From: Megalobrama amblycephala
Taxonomy: Eukaryota > Chordata > Actinopteri > Cypriniformes > Xenocyprididae
Length of the DNA stretch: 64,000 bases
NCBI RefSeq assembly: GCF_018812025.1
Contig: NC_063063.1
Coordinates: 5,126,442-5,190,441 of the forward strand
Reading direction: 5' to 3'
Positions 56,901 to 64,000 of this stretch are shown here, piece by piece. A program made the translations under genes and the position numbers. The notes under the pieces were generated by a model. That model was given only the letters and a program-made list of their open reading frames with translations. It was not told where the DNA came from and made no database searches. Numbering within the stretch: the first letter of the stretch is position 1; the number at the start of each line of letters is the position of its first letter.

Positions 56901-57215
56901 GAAGCATCATAATCACGTTTAGAATGCTCGATATAGAATACAGAACGTTCCATCCGTTAATTCGATTCAGCATAATCGCGATTGTAACGTCTGATTCGAA
57001 GATTCGATTCATCTTAGCTAAGCATCAGAATCAAGTTTTATTCTTTATTTTGTGGCACGACAGGCGCATCTGGATAAAACCTTAATTGAGAACATGTAAG
57101 AAGCCCATAAATGCTGTCTAGGTATAAAGGTCAGTAATGTTTTAAGACACAGCCATTACTGCATTACTGTCAAAATGCACAATATAACAGCAAGAGACTG
57201 AACATACATACCCAT
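27442..57215 (-). CDS. tbc1d12: TBC1 domain family member 12, 14 coding exons
   Basis: TBC1D12 is a TBC-fold protein of the Rab GAP family; the human protein binds RAB11 and affects endosomal recycling. Coding exons on the minus strand, in gene order: 57212-57215, 55188-56070, 52789-52900, 44392-44513, 41732-41814, 39724-39841, 39410-39516, 38946-39026, 33342-33427, 33133-33204, 31442-31570, 31061-31170, 27815-28073, 27442-27510. All introns are GT-AG; the sum is 2235 nt, an intact 744-residue frame (human 775). The N-terminal 295 residues are Ser-rich and probably disordered, ending with the conserved [16 protein letters not shown]. Exon 3 has [10 protein letters not shown] and exons 4-5 have [19 protein letters not shown]. 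The TBC domain runs from about residue 450 to 690. It shows [19 protein letters not shown], the arginine finger IKLDISR (about R522), the glutamine finger YVQG (about Q558) and [16 protein letters not shown]. Both catalytic-finger residues are present, so GAP activity is plausible. Identity is secure; the first exon is inferred. Confidence 0.95.
28235..28706. repeat. Perfect 34-bp inverted repeat pair around about 400 bp
   Basis: The arms at 28235-28268 and 28673-28706 are exact reverse complements over 34 bases (attggtcgatctcatg... against ...catgagatcgaccaat). They are probably subterminal repeats of a non-autonomous transposon; outer limits are unclear. Confidence 0.8.
28827..29767. mobile_element. 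TTAA element (AGGTGCAATATG ends, 941 bp)
   Basis: It begins AGGTGCAATATGTAATATT, ends CATATTGCACCT, and is flanked by TTAA at 28823-28826 and 29768-29771. A frame at 29591-29953 lies inside it and shows no family resemblance. Confidence 0.82.
31690..33030 (+). repeat. Family R repeat interrupted by other elements
   Basis: Segments of the family R repeat (cagcaaggatgcattaaattg on the left; gactctgaagactagagtaa at about 32527; ccccaaacttttgaac at about 33008) flank a hAT element at 32196-32466 and a TTAA-type half-copy at about 32667-32995. It lies in tbc1d12 intron 10. Confidence 0.6.
32196..32466. mobile_element. Palindromic non-autonomous hAT (271 bp) with perfect 8-bp duplication
   Basis: The termini are TAGGGCTGGGCGATATATCG and CGATATATCGCCCAGCCCTA-like; the long arms are inverted nearly to the centre (caaggaaccggc-type motifs in both). 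The flanking direct repeat is TCAGAAAT at 32188-32195 and 32467-32474. The target lies inside a family R repeat. Frames on either strand here are consequences of the palindrome. Confidence 0.9.
33530..34195. repeat. Foldback pair of family R copies
   Basis: The core occurs on the minus strand at about 33640-33690 and on the plus strand at about 33945-34020, giving a second foldback like the one at 23864-24766. It ends tttgactggtagtgtata. It lies in tbc1d12 intron 8. Confidence 0.65.
34640..35205. repeat. Degenerate tandem array, unit about 124 bp (left part)
   Basis: Motifs such as cagattttgttagtttg and ttggttcaactgattcattga recur at a spacing of about 124 bp (for example 34941 and 35065). 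The array resumes at about 38620-38880, where the LINE insertion ends. Confidence 0.75.
35267..36878 (+). mobile_element. Nearly intact Tc1 element (1612 bp) with IR/DR structure
   Basis: The terminal inverted repeats are about 215 bp and highly similar, starting CAGTGGGTACTTAAAGTATT and closing in TACTTTCTGTACCCACTG. TA lies on both sides (35265-35266, 36879-36880). Each repeat carries the motif tattcagaccc twice, at its outer and inner ends, giving the IR/DR architecture seen in Sleeping Beauty-type elements. It lies inside the 3' part of the LINE in tbc1d12 intron 8. Confidence 0.93.
35664..36663 (+). pseudogene. Tc1 transposase, full length except for one early frameshift
   Basis: A 318-residue frame is open from 35707 to the stop at 36661-36663. 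It has the N-terminal helix-turn-helix region ([28 protein letters not shown]) and the DD34E catalytic positions: [11 protein letters not shown] (about 36094), [11 protein letters not shown] (about 36361) and [13 protein letters not shown] (about 36450). The natural start ATG at 35664 reads MRSKEL and then hits TGA at 35685 because of one extra base in the C run at 35682-35684. Ignoring it gives the usual about 340-residue length. As given, the protein cannot start at its normal methionine. Confidence 0.88.
38620..38880. repeat. Degenerate tandem array, unit about 124 bp (right part)
   Basis: The array continues from 34640-35205, with ttcagattttgtcagtttgt at about 38750 and gactgattcgctaatgaata at about 38799. 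The LINE separates the two parts. Confidence 0.7.
39842..41731 (-). other. tbc1d12 intron 5
   Basis: A degenerate repeat starting tagggctgtcactaatgatt (about 40073) and containing gtaatcgagtaatcagttga runs to about 40690. It encloses the GT microsatellite. The rest is AT-rich with nothing recognised. Confidence 0.5.
40398..40437. repeat. (GT)n microsatellite
   Basis: About 19 GT units are followed by a short ATATAC tract. Confidence 0.95.
42638..43121. repeat. Inverted-ended repeat (AGGGCCTAAAA ends)
   Basis: AGGGCCTAAAA at the left and TTTTAGGCCCT at the right are perfect inverted repeats about 480 bp apart. No clear target duplication was seen. A possible relative (gggtccaaaattaactttt) starts near 51654. 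Confidence 0.6.
43135..43811 (+). mobile_element. TTAA element, family C copy 2 (677 bp)
   Basis: It begins AGGTCCTGTTTTTCGTG, ends GAAGAACGGGACCT, and is flanked by TTAA at 43131-43134 and 43812-43815. It is nearly identical to 18491-19167, with a handful of one- and two-base differences that cancel in length. It lies in tbc1d12 intron 4. Confidence 0.88.
45547..47102. mobile_element. TTAA element (AGGATTAGTTCACT ends) split by a hAT-like element
   Basis: The left AGGATTAGTTCACT and right AGTGAACTAATCCT are inverted, with TTAA at 45543-45546 and 47103-47106. Arms match inward (for example ttgcactagcgctgcgatgc against gcaacgcagagcttgtgcaa). It lies in tbc1d12 intron 3. Confidence 0.8.
45769..46656. 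mobile_element. hAT-like element (CAGTGCTTCCCACA ends) nested in 45547-47102
   Basis: The ends CAGTGCTTCCCACA and TGTGGGAAGCACTG are inverted. Flanks share AACACC (AAACACC on the left, GAACACC on the right), an imperfect duplication. The interior has gggcgggccgccc motifs, which ally it with 8142-9678. Confidence 0.7.
47850..47970. repeat. Half-copy of a gttcaccc-type TTAA element
   Basis: It runs from about catlike cttcaaaatatcttctt to gggtgaactatcctttcg. Only one arm is present and the terminal TTAA is degraded. Confidence 0.45.
48754..49516. mobile_element. Palindromic TTAA element, family B (763 bp)
   Basis: The ends are AGGGTTAGTTCACCC and GGTGAACTAACCCT with TTAA at 48750-48753 and 49517-49520. 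The arms are long inverted copies, as in 17514-18265. Confidence 0.86.
49789..50713 (-). mobile_element. TTAA element, family A copy 3 (925 bp, reversed)
   Basis: This is a reverse-oriented relative of 3331-4261 and 15890-16861 (caccccgactgttacataac near 50521). TTAA lies at 49785-49788 and 50714-50717. Confidence 0.84.
51180..52788 (-). other. Part of tbc1d12 intron 3 without recognised features
   Basis: The sequence is AT-rich, with a possible repeat start near 51654 and a TA-rich tract at about 51766-51795. No exon or clear transposon was seen. Confidence 0.5.
53905..53936. repeat. (CA)n microsatellite
   Basis: About 16 CA units directly abut the left arm of the palindrome at 53933-54188. 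Confidence 0.95.
53933..54188. repeat. Near-perfect palindrome with about 125-bp arms
   Basis: The left arm starts acaataaatcattgaatcgc and the right arm is its reverse complement, ending gcgattcaatgatttattgt. The loop is TA-rich. I see a single arm mismatch (gcattgcg against gcatcgcg) plus small differences near the loop. The right side continues cccagccctagtc, a hAT-like AGGGCTGGG terminus. On the left that terminus is missing and a CA repeat takes its place. Confidence 0.85.
54340..54864. repeat. Partial family B element
   Basis: Degenerate family B sequence (gaggcctcactgagccatcg at about 54744, then gggtgaaccaacccttt) ends at TTAA (54865-54868). The left terminus is not visible. Confidence 0.55.
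56094..57020. repeat. Complex tandem repeat in tbc1d12 intron 1 (period about 320-330 bp)
   Basis: Blocks recur at about 320-330 bp. Examples are atcataac.acg.gtgtaacgttt at 56408 and 56727, and the ttccatttggaaca-type block at 56458 and 56788. Shorter internal repeats of gaatgttcgattcag and catcataat are seen. The frames here are by-products of the repeat. Confidence 0.7.
57212..57215 (-). CDS. tbc1d12: Predicted 4-nt first coding exon of tbc1d12 (ATG G)
   Basis: Exon 2 opens after tattttag in a phase that needs one preceding base, and contains no early in-frame ATG. Upstream, ccgATGG is followed by a good donor (gtatgt). Joining gives [12 protein letters not shown] in frame. An in-frame TAG lies upstream of this ATG, so it would be the first methionine. 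Alternatives are an internal ATG at 55984-55986 or another leader exon between 57216 and 57600. Confidence 0.6.
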
Positions 57216-57640
57216 CGGCCGCAGCCCAATTCCTGATGGTAGAACGAATGACCTCTACGGTAGACCCCTTTTAAACCACCCAATGAGGAATATTTTATCT
57301 CAGTTTGCTCTCATTTAAAGGAAATATATCTATACTGGTTCATCCTCAGTCTTTTCCATCTCATTCAAAATCCTCTTGTGGATTGACAGCCAAAGCGCTG
57401 CAGCTCAGTGTCGGACTCCGCACTTCTTTCCCCATGACACCTATTTAGACTGTCCGCCGACATATTAACAGGGTAAATATTAATAGTATGCAAATAACGT
57501 GACTTAACAGACATGTCCGTTAAAACATAAAAGCTTTCCTGACTCAGACCGGTAGATGCCCGTATCCTGACCGTGATCCGAGGCCATCTTGAAATTCCAG
57601 TGACGTCATTTGATGATTTAGTAACAGGAGACTCCACGCG
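57216..57640 (-). promoter_or_regulatory. Probable tbc1d12 promoter and 5' UTR
   Basis: Upstream of the predicted start lie a palindromic CRE, TGACGTCA, at 57601-57608 and a YY1-like CAAGATGGCC on the gene's sense strand at about 57582-57591. The sequence is unique and moderately GC-rich. A short frame in this stretch starting MSADSLNRCHGE has no usable donor and was not accepted as coding. Transcription start is unknown. Confidence 0.45.
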
Positions 57641-57853
57641 CCCCCTGCTGAACATTCAATAACATGCATTTAGATGACGCAGCCTAGATAAATATTACAC
57701 TGTACAGACTGTATACGCACACACAGAGAAATAATTATTGCGCAACTACATAATTATTTGTTGATCCCACATTAAATTGTGCGTATCAACTTTAAATTGC
57801 ACACTTAAACTGTCAACAGAAGCCTGAAATCAGTCATTTTTCAGTCACCAAAA

Positions 57854-58127
57854 AACATTACTTGGGTAAAGTTGGTTTTATATTCGCACATTCGGACTTC
57901 TGATAAATACAGACTTTCCAATAAATGTGCAATAAATTAATGTTTGCGAATTTTAAGCAGCGACATGATATTACATGTTTCAACATGTTTCACAGTCGAT
58001 CAAAACAGGCAAGTATTGTTTTAATGGCATATTAACTTGTGAATGTCCACTTAATGTCCAATGTAGGCTATTGAATACGGATGTCCGAATGTGCGAATAT
58101 AAAACCAACTTTACCCAAGTAAAAACA
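57854..58127. repeat. Inverted-ended element (TACTTGGGTAAAG ends)
   Basis: Arms of about 38 bp at 57859-57896 and 58084-58122 are inverted copies (ttgggtaaagttggttttat on the left). Both flanks carry AAAACAT, a possible target duplication. Confidence 0.75.
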
Positions 58128-58482
58128 TTTAGGGAAGACTGGGGTAATTGTAATCCTTTTACTCCAGACACAGATTTTGTGTAACATTAAAATCTTTCAT
58201 GCAAAAAGTCAAATAAATCATGAAACAGCACAACTGTAAAAGCTAAAATAAATCTCAAACAATTATTTTGGCTAACAAATATCATATGCATCACATGCAT
58301 TGCATGCAAAATGATGCATTCAGTTATCAAAATCTGTCAGACATGCATGTATATTTCAATAAATACCTATGTCATGGAATGTTTGTAATGTCTGCTAATA
58401 TTTGGCAAATGACCTAATATTTCCCACTTTATATTAGGTGTCTTTAACTATATGTAAATGCACTTGTGTACATACATGTCAT

Positions 58483-58487
<5 letters not shown>

Positions 58488-58547
<60 letters not shown>
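58488..58547. repeat. (TA)n microsatellite
   Basis: A TA run of about 30 units lies inside a region with inverted cactttatatta / tatataaagtg ends (about 58428-58752), which may be a small transposon. Confidence 0.95.
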
Positions 58548-58549
<2 letters not shown>

Positions 58550-59079
58550 AGCCTGCATGTAATTACAGCTAATTAAATCTAGAATTACACTGTTGACCCT
58601 TCTCTTACACCTTAACCCAACCCATATCACCAAACCTGTCCCTAACCTTGCCTGCATCACACCTCAATAGCAGAAAAAGTGTTTTGCAATACAATATAAA
58701 CACAATCAACACAATTTGATGTACATACAAGGACACCTATATAAAGTGTGACCAAATGTCCATTTTCTTTGTGTTATTCTACAGTATTGACTTTTAGTAA
58801 GTATTTTCTTACTTCTGAAATCTGTATCTAAAAAGCTCAGTGTGAGACACAAGAGCATTCACACAGACAAAACTGACATTCTTGTATAGTGTAGAAAACA
58901 GATAGTGTCAAATGAAAAGTAGAAAACACATGAAATTTGTATATAATAAGTATTTCCATGGTGAAAAAACATCTAAACATTTTGACCAGTATGTCTCACA
59001 CAATGAAAAAATTTGCAGACATGCGATAGAGACTAACAATTTTAGAGACTGTTAAGATTGACGGATGGACGGACAGACA

Positions 59080-59206
<127 letters not shown>

Positions 59207-59247
59207 TGGAGATATTCTTCTAATATCTATCAAAGTGTCAAAGACAC

Positions 59248-59421
59248 AAAGCAGAGACGGATCCTGACCAATTACAGGCTCAGTGAGCACAGTCTAGCCA
59301 TCAAGACTGGCAGACACAGAAAGAGCTGGTTACCCAGAGAGCAAAGGGTGTGTGTTCACTGCAGGACAGGAGAGATCGAGACAGAGACGCTGTGGACGTG
59401 CCACAGCCTGAGAGACAGCAG
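59248..59421 (+). pseudogene. Fragment of a LINE C-terminal coding region
   Basis: One frame reads LTNYRLSEHSLAIKTGRHRK, then WLPREQRVCVHCRTGEIETE and LWTCHSLRD. This resembles the Cys-rich tail downstream of reverse transcriptase in several fish LINEs (C-x2-C then C/H). It is short and isolated, with no retained RT domain. Confidence 0.55.
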
Positions 59422-59567
59422 GTGAATGTGTGTAATGTGTGTGTGTGTGTGTCTGACCTCAATGTGTCTCCCTACCGTCCACCGCAGTGACCCTCAGTAC
59501 GTGTGTGTATATGTTAAAACACTGTGGTATCAAATGTTCAGACACGTTCTAATGTGTTACACTGTTA

Positions 59568-61137
59568 CAGTTTTTCTCAGTCGCTTTGGTACATTTCTCA
59601 CATCACTATTTACATTTGCACAACAGTTAGTTCAACCTCCACAACATTTAGTCATTTGTGCACATCATAGTAGCAGTTTCTCATTCCTTCTAACAAATTG
59701 CAAATGCTTTTGGACATGCATCAATTGCTTTCATACAACTCTCTGCTGTTTTATAACATTATCATTTGCTTATGTCATGTCAGTCAAAATTAACTATACT
59801 TGTGAATGCTGAATAGTCATTCCATATAAAACGAATAGTCCTCATTTCATTGCTTGAGTCATTACATACAAAAATGTTGAACTAGTTGTCAAAATCTGTC
59901 AAGCAAATTTTACACATTTTTTTAAAATCTTTTTTTCCTGAAAATGTCTTCTAAATTGAACAATTTCTCTCAAGTGAATCTCAACTTTCACTGATGAGAA
60001 GGGGTGTGTGAAGCATTAGTTGCAACCAATGATAAGCCACTTCTCTACAATCACTGTCAGAGGTGAATCCCATAAACCCCCATTTTACAAGCATATACGA
60101 ACCAAGCAGGACATAGTGTGTACCATTTCTACAATACTGTGACACAGAAGTGGAAGGTCAGCCTCATGGAAGAGGGGTGAGGGTGCGGGAAGGAAGGGGA
60201 AGAAGAGGCCAAGTACATAGGCAGATCCCTGATGAAATCAGGGCTACAATTGTGGATCATGTTGTCAATCACGGCCTCACAATGGCTGAGGCTGGTCGAA
60301 GGGTGCAGCCAAATGTTGGGAGAACCACTGTAAATTCAGTTATTCAAACATTTCGTTGGGAGAACAGGTGTGTATAAATGGACAGTAATTCAGCACTAAA
60401 CAATCTGCACTGCACTACTGTCATCGTGTCATACATGAAGCTTGCAGTGGGACAAGAACTTGTCACTGTACATTTTACATTTAGACGTACAGCTTTACTG
60501 CATCACACATTTAGTGTATTGTAGTGTACAGTAGTGTTACAGTAAAGATTTGCCATATGTACTGCAATATTGTTTACAGTTGTGCACAGCTCTACCCAAA
60601 CGGAGTTTATGCTTGTTGCAAATAAGGGTGTATTTTTTCTTTTGCACAATTGCTGTGAACAAATTAGAATTGCAAAGAGCATATGCAGTAAAAATGTGAA
60701 ACATACATATTCAGTGTCTTGTACTCAGTTACCTCACTAAATACAGTAATGTTTAACTTTACTGTATTTTTCAAATGGCTGTGCAAATAGTATATAGAGC
60801 TGTCTTGAGCATTTTCAGGTAGTGTCACCAAGATCTGACTTTTTTGCATTGGAAAACATTGACAGAGTAAACTGTCATAATGAAAACATGACAAAGCCAT
60901 TTGACTATCTTGTTCATAAACAATGGTGTCAGGACTTTTCATCTTGATGACACTGACACTTTCATTGACATGAATACTTGCTTTTGAGGAATGACCTATC
61001 CATTTTGAGCAAGTGACACGCTTTTGCAGGTTATCAAGGTTTTGCAATTTGTACTAATTGTTTTGAGAACTGCATTAACTGTTGTGCAAATGTAAATAGT
61101 GATGTGAGAAATGCACCACAGCGACTGAGAAAAACTG
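59568..61137 (+). mobile_element. Mariner/IS630-like element with truncated transposase
   Basis: Terminal inverted repeats of at least 60 bp start CAGTTTTTCTCAGTCGCTTT and close in GACTGAGAAAAACTG, with TA on each side (59566-59567, 61138-61139). Inside, about 60150-60377 encodes the N-terminal helix-turn-helix part of a transposase (IPDEIRATIVDHVVNHGLTM then AEAGRRVQPNVGRTTVNSVI). The catalytic part is gone, so this is an internally deleted copy. Confidence 0.85.
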
Positions 61138-61265
61138 TAATTTAAGTTTAAGTTATGTTGTAATATTTGATCATATTTTCTTCTATTATACAGATGTTTT
61201 TATTATTGTTTTATGTATAATATTGTATTATTTACAGGTCATGCCAATAAAGCAATTTTGAATTT

Positions 61266-61367
61266 GATAGATAGATAGGCAGACAGACAGACAGACAAAT
61301 AGATAGATAGATAGATAGATAGATAGATGATAGACAGACAGACAGACAGATAGATAGATAGACAGAT

Positions 61368-61448
<81 letters not shown>

Positions 61449-61498
61449 GCAGACAGACAGACAGACAGATAGATAGATAGATAGATAGATAGATAGGC

Positions 61499-61588
<90 letters not shown>

Positions 61589-61765
61589 CCAGACAGACAG
61601 ATAGACAGACAGACAGACAGACAGATAGATAGATAGATAGATAGATAGGCAGACAGACAGACAGACAGATAGATAGATAAATAGATAGACAGACGATAGA
61701 TAGATAGATAGGCAGACAGACAGACAGATAGATAGATAGATAGATAGATAAATAGATAGACAGAC

Positions 61766-61799
<34 letters not shown>

Positions 61800-61875
61800 C
61801 AAGTGGGTGTGTGGGTGGATTTATGATAGATAGATAGATAGATAGATAGGTGGATAGATAGATAGATAGATAGAC

Positions 61876-61914
<39 letters not shown>

Positions 61915-61924
61915 CGGGTGGGTG

Positions 61925-61985
<61 letters not shown>
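61266..61985. repeat. GATA/GACA (Bkm-like) array, about 720 bp
   Basis: Alternating blocks of (GATA)n and (GACA)n with occasional GGCA and short GTGGGTG interruptions fill the stretch. A 187-residue minus-strand frame across it (repeated IYLS and VCLS) is a translation of the repeat. Confidence 0.95.
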
Positions 61986-62263
61986 GATAAGATGATTTGT
62001 TATTTTTATACTTCCAAAAACTTTATATTTAACAGTATTTTACTTATTTTTCTATTTAAACTTCCTAATAATCAATGTACATGTTTTTCCTGTAGCATTT
62101 TTACAGTTTTTTTTTTTTTTACAGTTACAAACATTTTTTTCCAGTTTTACAGCGTACGATCAGAGAGCCCATGCATGTTTCCATGTTGAGGTGGAGCTGC
62201 TTTCTGTCTTATTTATCTCCAACTCAGTGAACGAACTCAGTTATGTCGTACCCTACTGAACCG

Positions 62264-62267
<4 letters not shown>

Positions 62268-62297
<30 letters not shown>
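62268..62297. repeat. (CT)n microsatellite upstream of the receptor
   Basis: About 14 CT units lie roughly 210 bp before the receptor ATG, possibly within its promoter or 5' UTR. Confidence 0.9.
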
Positions 62298-62303
<6 letters not shown>

Positions 62304-62503
62304 ACTGTGGCACTGCATGTAGCATCAAACTCAATATTTTTCCAGAAGCGAGAGTGCATCGTTTCCTCTTATACGCACTATTCAGAGGGAACGCGATGCC
62401 AATTTGCAGAAAGAAGATATCAAAAGCTTTTTAAAAAAGAGCTTCAGCGACGCGAGGAGCCACCTGAATATGAAATATTTGATTTGGGTCCAGAGAAAGC
62501 CCC

Positions 62504-63814
62504 ATGGAGAGCGATGGTGCTGAAAGGGACAGCTCCGGCGTGGGTGTCCGCGCGCTGACGGGCTGCGCTCTCTGCGCGCTCATTCTCTCCACACTGCTGG
62601 GGAACACGCTCGTGTGCGCCGCCGTCATCAAATTCAGACACCTCAGATCCAAAGTCACTAATTTTTTCGTCATATCCCTGGCGGTTTCGGATCTCTTCGT
62701 GGCTGTTCTGGTCATGCCGTGGAAGGCTGTCTCTGAGGTGGCCGGCTGCTGGCTCTTCGGGAGCTTCTGCGACACTTGGATAGCTTTTGATATCATGTGC
62801 TCAACGGCGTCTATACTCAACCTGTGCATCATCAGTTTGGACAGATACTGGGCCATCTCGAGCCCCTTCCGTTACGAGCGTAAAATGACCCAAAAGGTGG
62901 CGTTTGTAATGATCGGGATGGCGTGGACACTTTCTGTCCTGATCTCTTTCATCCCTGTCAGAATGAACTGGCACAGGGCTGTGGATCGTAACGCGCCTTT
63001 AAACCTCACCATACATTCGGAGGACTGCACTGCGACTTTAAACAGGACGTATGCTATAGCATCTTCACTCATAAGCTTCTACATCCCTGTTATCATCATG
63101 ATAGGAACATATACACGGATCTATCGGATCGCACAAACGCAGATCCGAAGGATCTCCACTTTGGAAAGGGCAGCCGGACACATGCAGAACAGCCACGACT
63201 GCGCGAGCGAACAGTCGCTGAAAAGCACGTTTAAGAAAGAAACTAAGGTGTTAAAAACACTTTCCATCATCGTGGGGGTGTTTGTGTTCTGCTGGCTGCC
63301 CTTTTTCGTCCTCAACTGCATCGTGCCATTCTGTGACCTGGACAATCTCGGAGACTCTCTGTGCGTGAGCAGCACCACTTTCAACATCTTCGTGTGGTTC
63401 GGATGGGCCAACTCGTCGCTCAACCCGGTCATCTACGCGTTCAACGCGGATTTCCGCAAAGCCTTTAGCACTATTCTGGGTTGCAACCGACTCTGCGCGT
63501 CTTCTGCGGTGGAGACGGTGAACTTCACCAACGAGCTGGTGTCCTACCATCACGACACCACTCTGCTCCACAAGGACGCGCAGGGTGTTTCAAGCCCACA
63601 GCGCCTGGTTCTGGTCCCCGGTCACATGGACTTACCTTTCGACAAGGTCTCGATCGCGTCCGATTCGTCTCGTATCCAAAGGAACGTGCTGCTGCCTGCG
63701 CTAGAGCAGCAGGAGGGAGAGATGGAGATTTCCCTGGACATGATGCCCTTCACCTCCACACTCACAGCACTGAGCGACTGCTGTGGGATTCCGGGTCAAA
63801 TTGAGGAGTGTTGA
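62504..63814 (+). CDS. D1-type dopamine receptor (D1/D5/D1C group), 436 aa
   Basis: This is a class A GPCR expected to bind dopamine at the plasma membrane and couple to Gs/Golf, raising cAMP. A single open coding exon, typical of D1-like receptors, runs from ATG (cccATGG) to TGA at 63812-63814. Seven hydrophobic segments are visible (first at about residues 21-43). Key residues are Asp96 in TM3 (amine binding, WIAFDIMCS), the disulfide pair Cys89 and Cys175, DRY at 113-115, TM5 serines 187/188/191 ([10 protein letters not shown]), CWLPFF at 263-268 and NPVIY at 307-311. The third intracellular loop is short and the tail long, as in the D1 class. Cys327 and Cys331 after helix 8 could be palmitoylated. 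N-glycosylation sequons (NLT at 167, NRT at 180) lie in extracellular loop 2, and the N-terminus has none. TM1-TM2 resembles D1 most, while the tail start [16 protein letters not shown] resembles D5, so the subtype could be drd1, drd5 or the D1C/drd6 type. Confidence 0.93.
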   Translation: MESDGAERDSSGVGVRALTGCALCALILSTLLGNTLVCAAVIKFRHLRSKVTNFFVISLAVSDLFVAVLVMPWKAVSEVAGCWLFGSFCDTWIAFDIMCSTASILNLCIISLDRYWAISSPFRYERKMTQKVAFVMIGMAWTLSVLISFIPVRMNWHRAVDRNAPLNLTIHSEDCTATLNRTYAIASSLISFYIPVIIMIGTYTRIYRIAQTQIRRISTLERAAGHMQNSHDCASEQSLKSTFKKETKVLKTLSIIVGVFVFCWLPFFVLNCIVPFCDLDNLGDSLCVSSTTFNIFVWFGWANSSLNPVIYAFNADFRKAFSTILGCNRLCASSAVETVNFTNELVSYHHDTTLLHKDAQGVSSPQRLVLVPGHMDLPFDKVSIASDSSRIQRNVLLPALEQQEGEMEISLDMMPFTSTLTALSDCCGIPGQIEEC

Positions 63815-64000
63815 GTCTGACCTCATTTCACACGAACCTATTTATAGCATCAGAATAAATATGACCTCATTTTATTTTTTCGTGCACTCATGAAAATACT
63901 TAGGGCTAAATTTAAGTTATATGCATATGGATTACATATAAATTTGCCATCATTTTAGATGGGAACAAACTAATACACTTAACGTAATGCATATTTATCA

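Noticed and set aside
57365..57655. 96-residue minus-strand frame as tbc1d12 exon 1
   Set aside because: It lacks a donor in a phase matching exon 2 and ends in a stop; the ATGG-gtatgt site at 57212-57215 fits better.
61239..61802. 187-residue minus-strand frame of IYLS and VCLS repeats
   Set aside because: It is a translation of the GATA/GACA array; no start context or non-repetitive domain.
62431..63571. Minus-strand frames opposite the dopamine receptor
   Set aside because: They mirror a well-supported GPCR frame and show no family motifs.

Overview
The window is nuclear DNA of a teleost fish, most likely a cyprinid. It has intron-rich vertebrate genes with GT-AG introns, a single-coding-exon dopamine receptor, Tc1, hAT and LINE remnants, and very many small inverted-repeat DNA transposons flanked by TTAA. 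Species was not determined. Everything here was read by eye; no alignment or database search was run.

Layout, left to right. (1) 1-5129: intron and last coding exon of a + strand gene, with a long 3' UTR to about 7140. Its product is not recognised from sequence; vertebrate synteny next to noc3l suggests plce1. (2) 7216-25269, minus strand: noc3l, a nucleolar 60S ribosome-assembly factor, resolved here into 21 coding exons. All splice phases fit and the spliced CDS encodes about 797 residues, but exon 10 carries one extra base that breaks the frame. (3) 27442-57215, minus strand: tbc1d12, a TBC-domain Rab GAP family member. It has 14 coding exons and an intact 744-residue frame, including a 4-nt first coding exon (ATG plus G). 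(4) 62504-63814, plus strand: an intact 436-residue D1-type dopamine receptor.

The order [+ gene] > < noc3l < tbc1d12 places the first two genes tail to tail, with polyadenylation signals about 30 bp apart, and noc3l and tbc1d12 head to tail. The genes share no pathway: ribosome assembly, Rab/membrane traffic and neurotransmission.

Introns and intergenic DNA are dominated by transposons, often nested: hAT inside TTAA element (932-2132 in 318-2998), TTAA element inside hAT (3331-4261 in 3130-4857), Tc1 inside LINE inside a 124-bp tandem array (35267-36878 within about 35206-38620), and two TTAA elements inside a third (48402-51059). Thirteen elements follow one format, TTAA-AGG...CCT-TTAA, which suggests Kolobok-like rather than piggyBac-like mobility. 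A GATA/GACA (Bkm-like) array of about 720 bp lies 0.5 kb upstream of the receptor. I found no CRISPR array, operon or tRNA, and nothing I would call a new biological system. The most notable items are the noc3l frameshift, a nearly intact Tc1 element and the TTAA element group.
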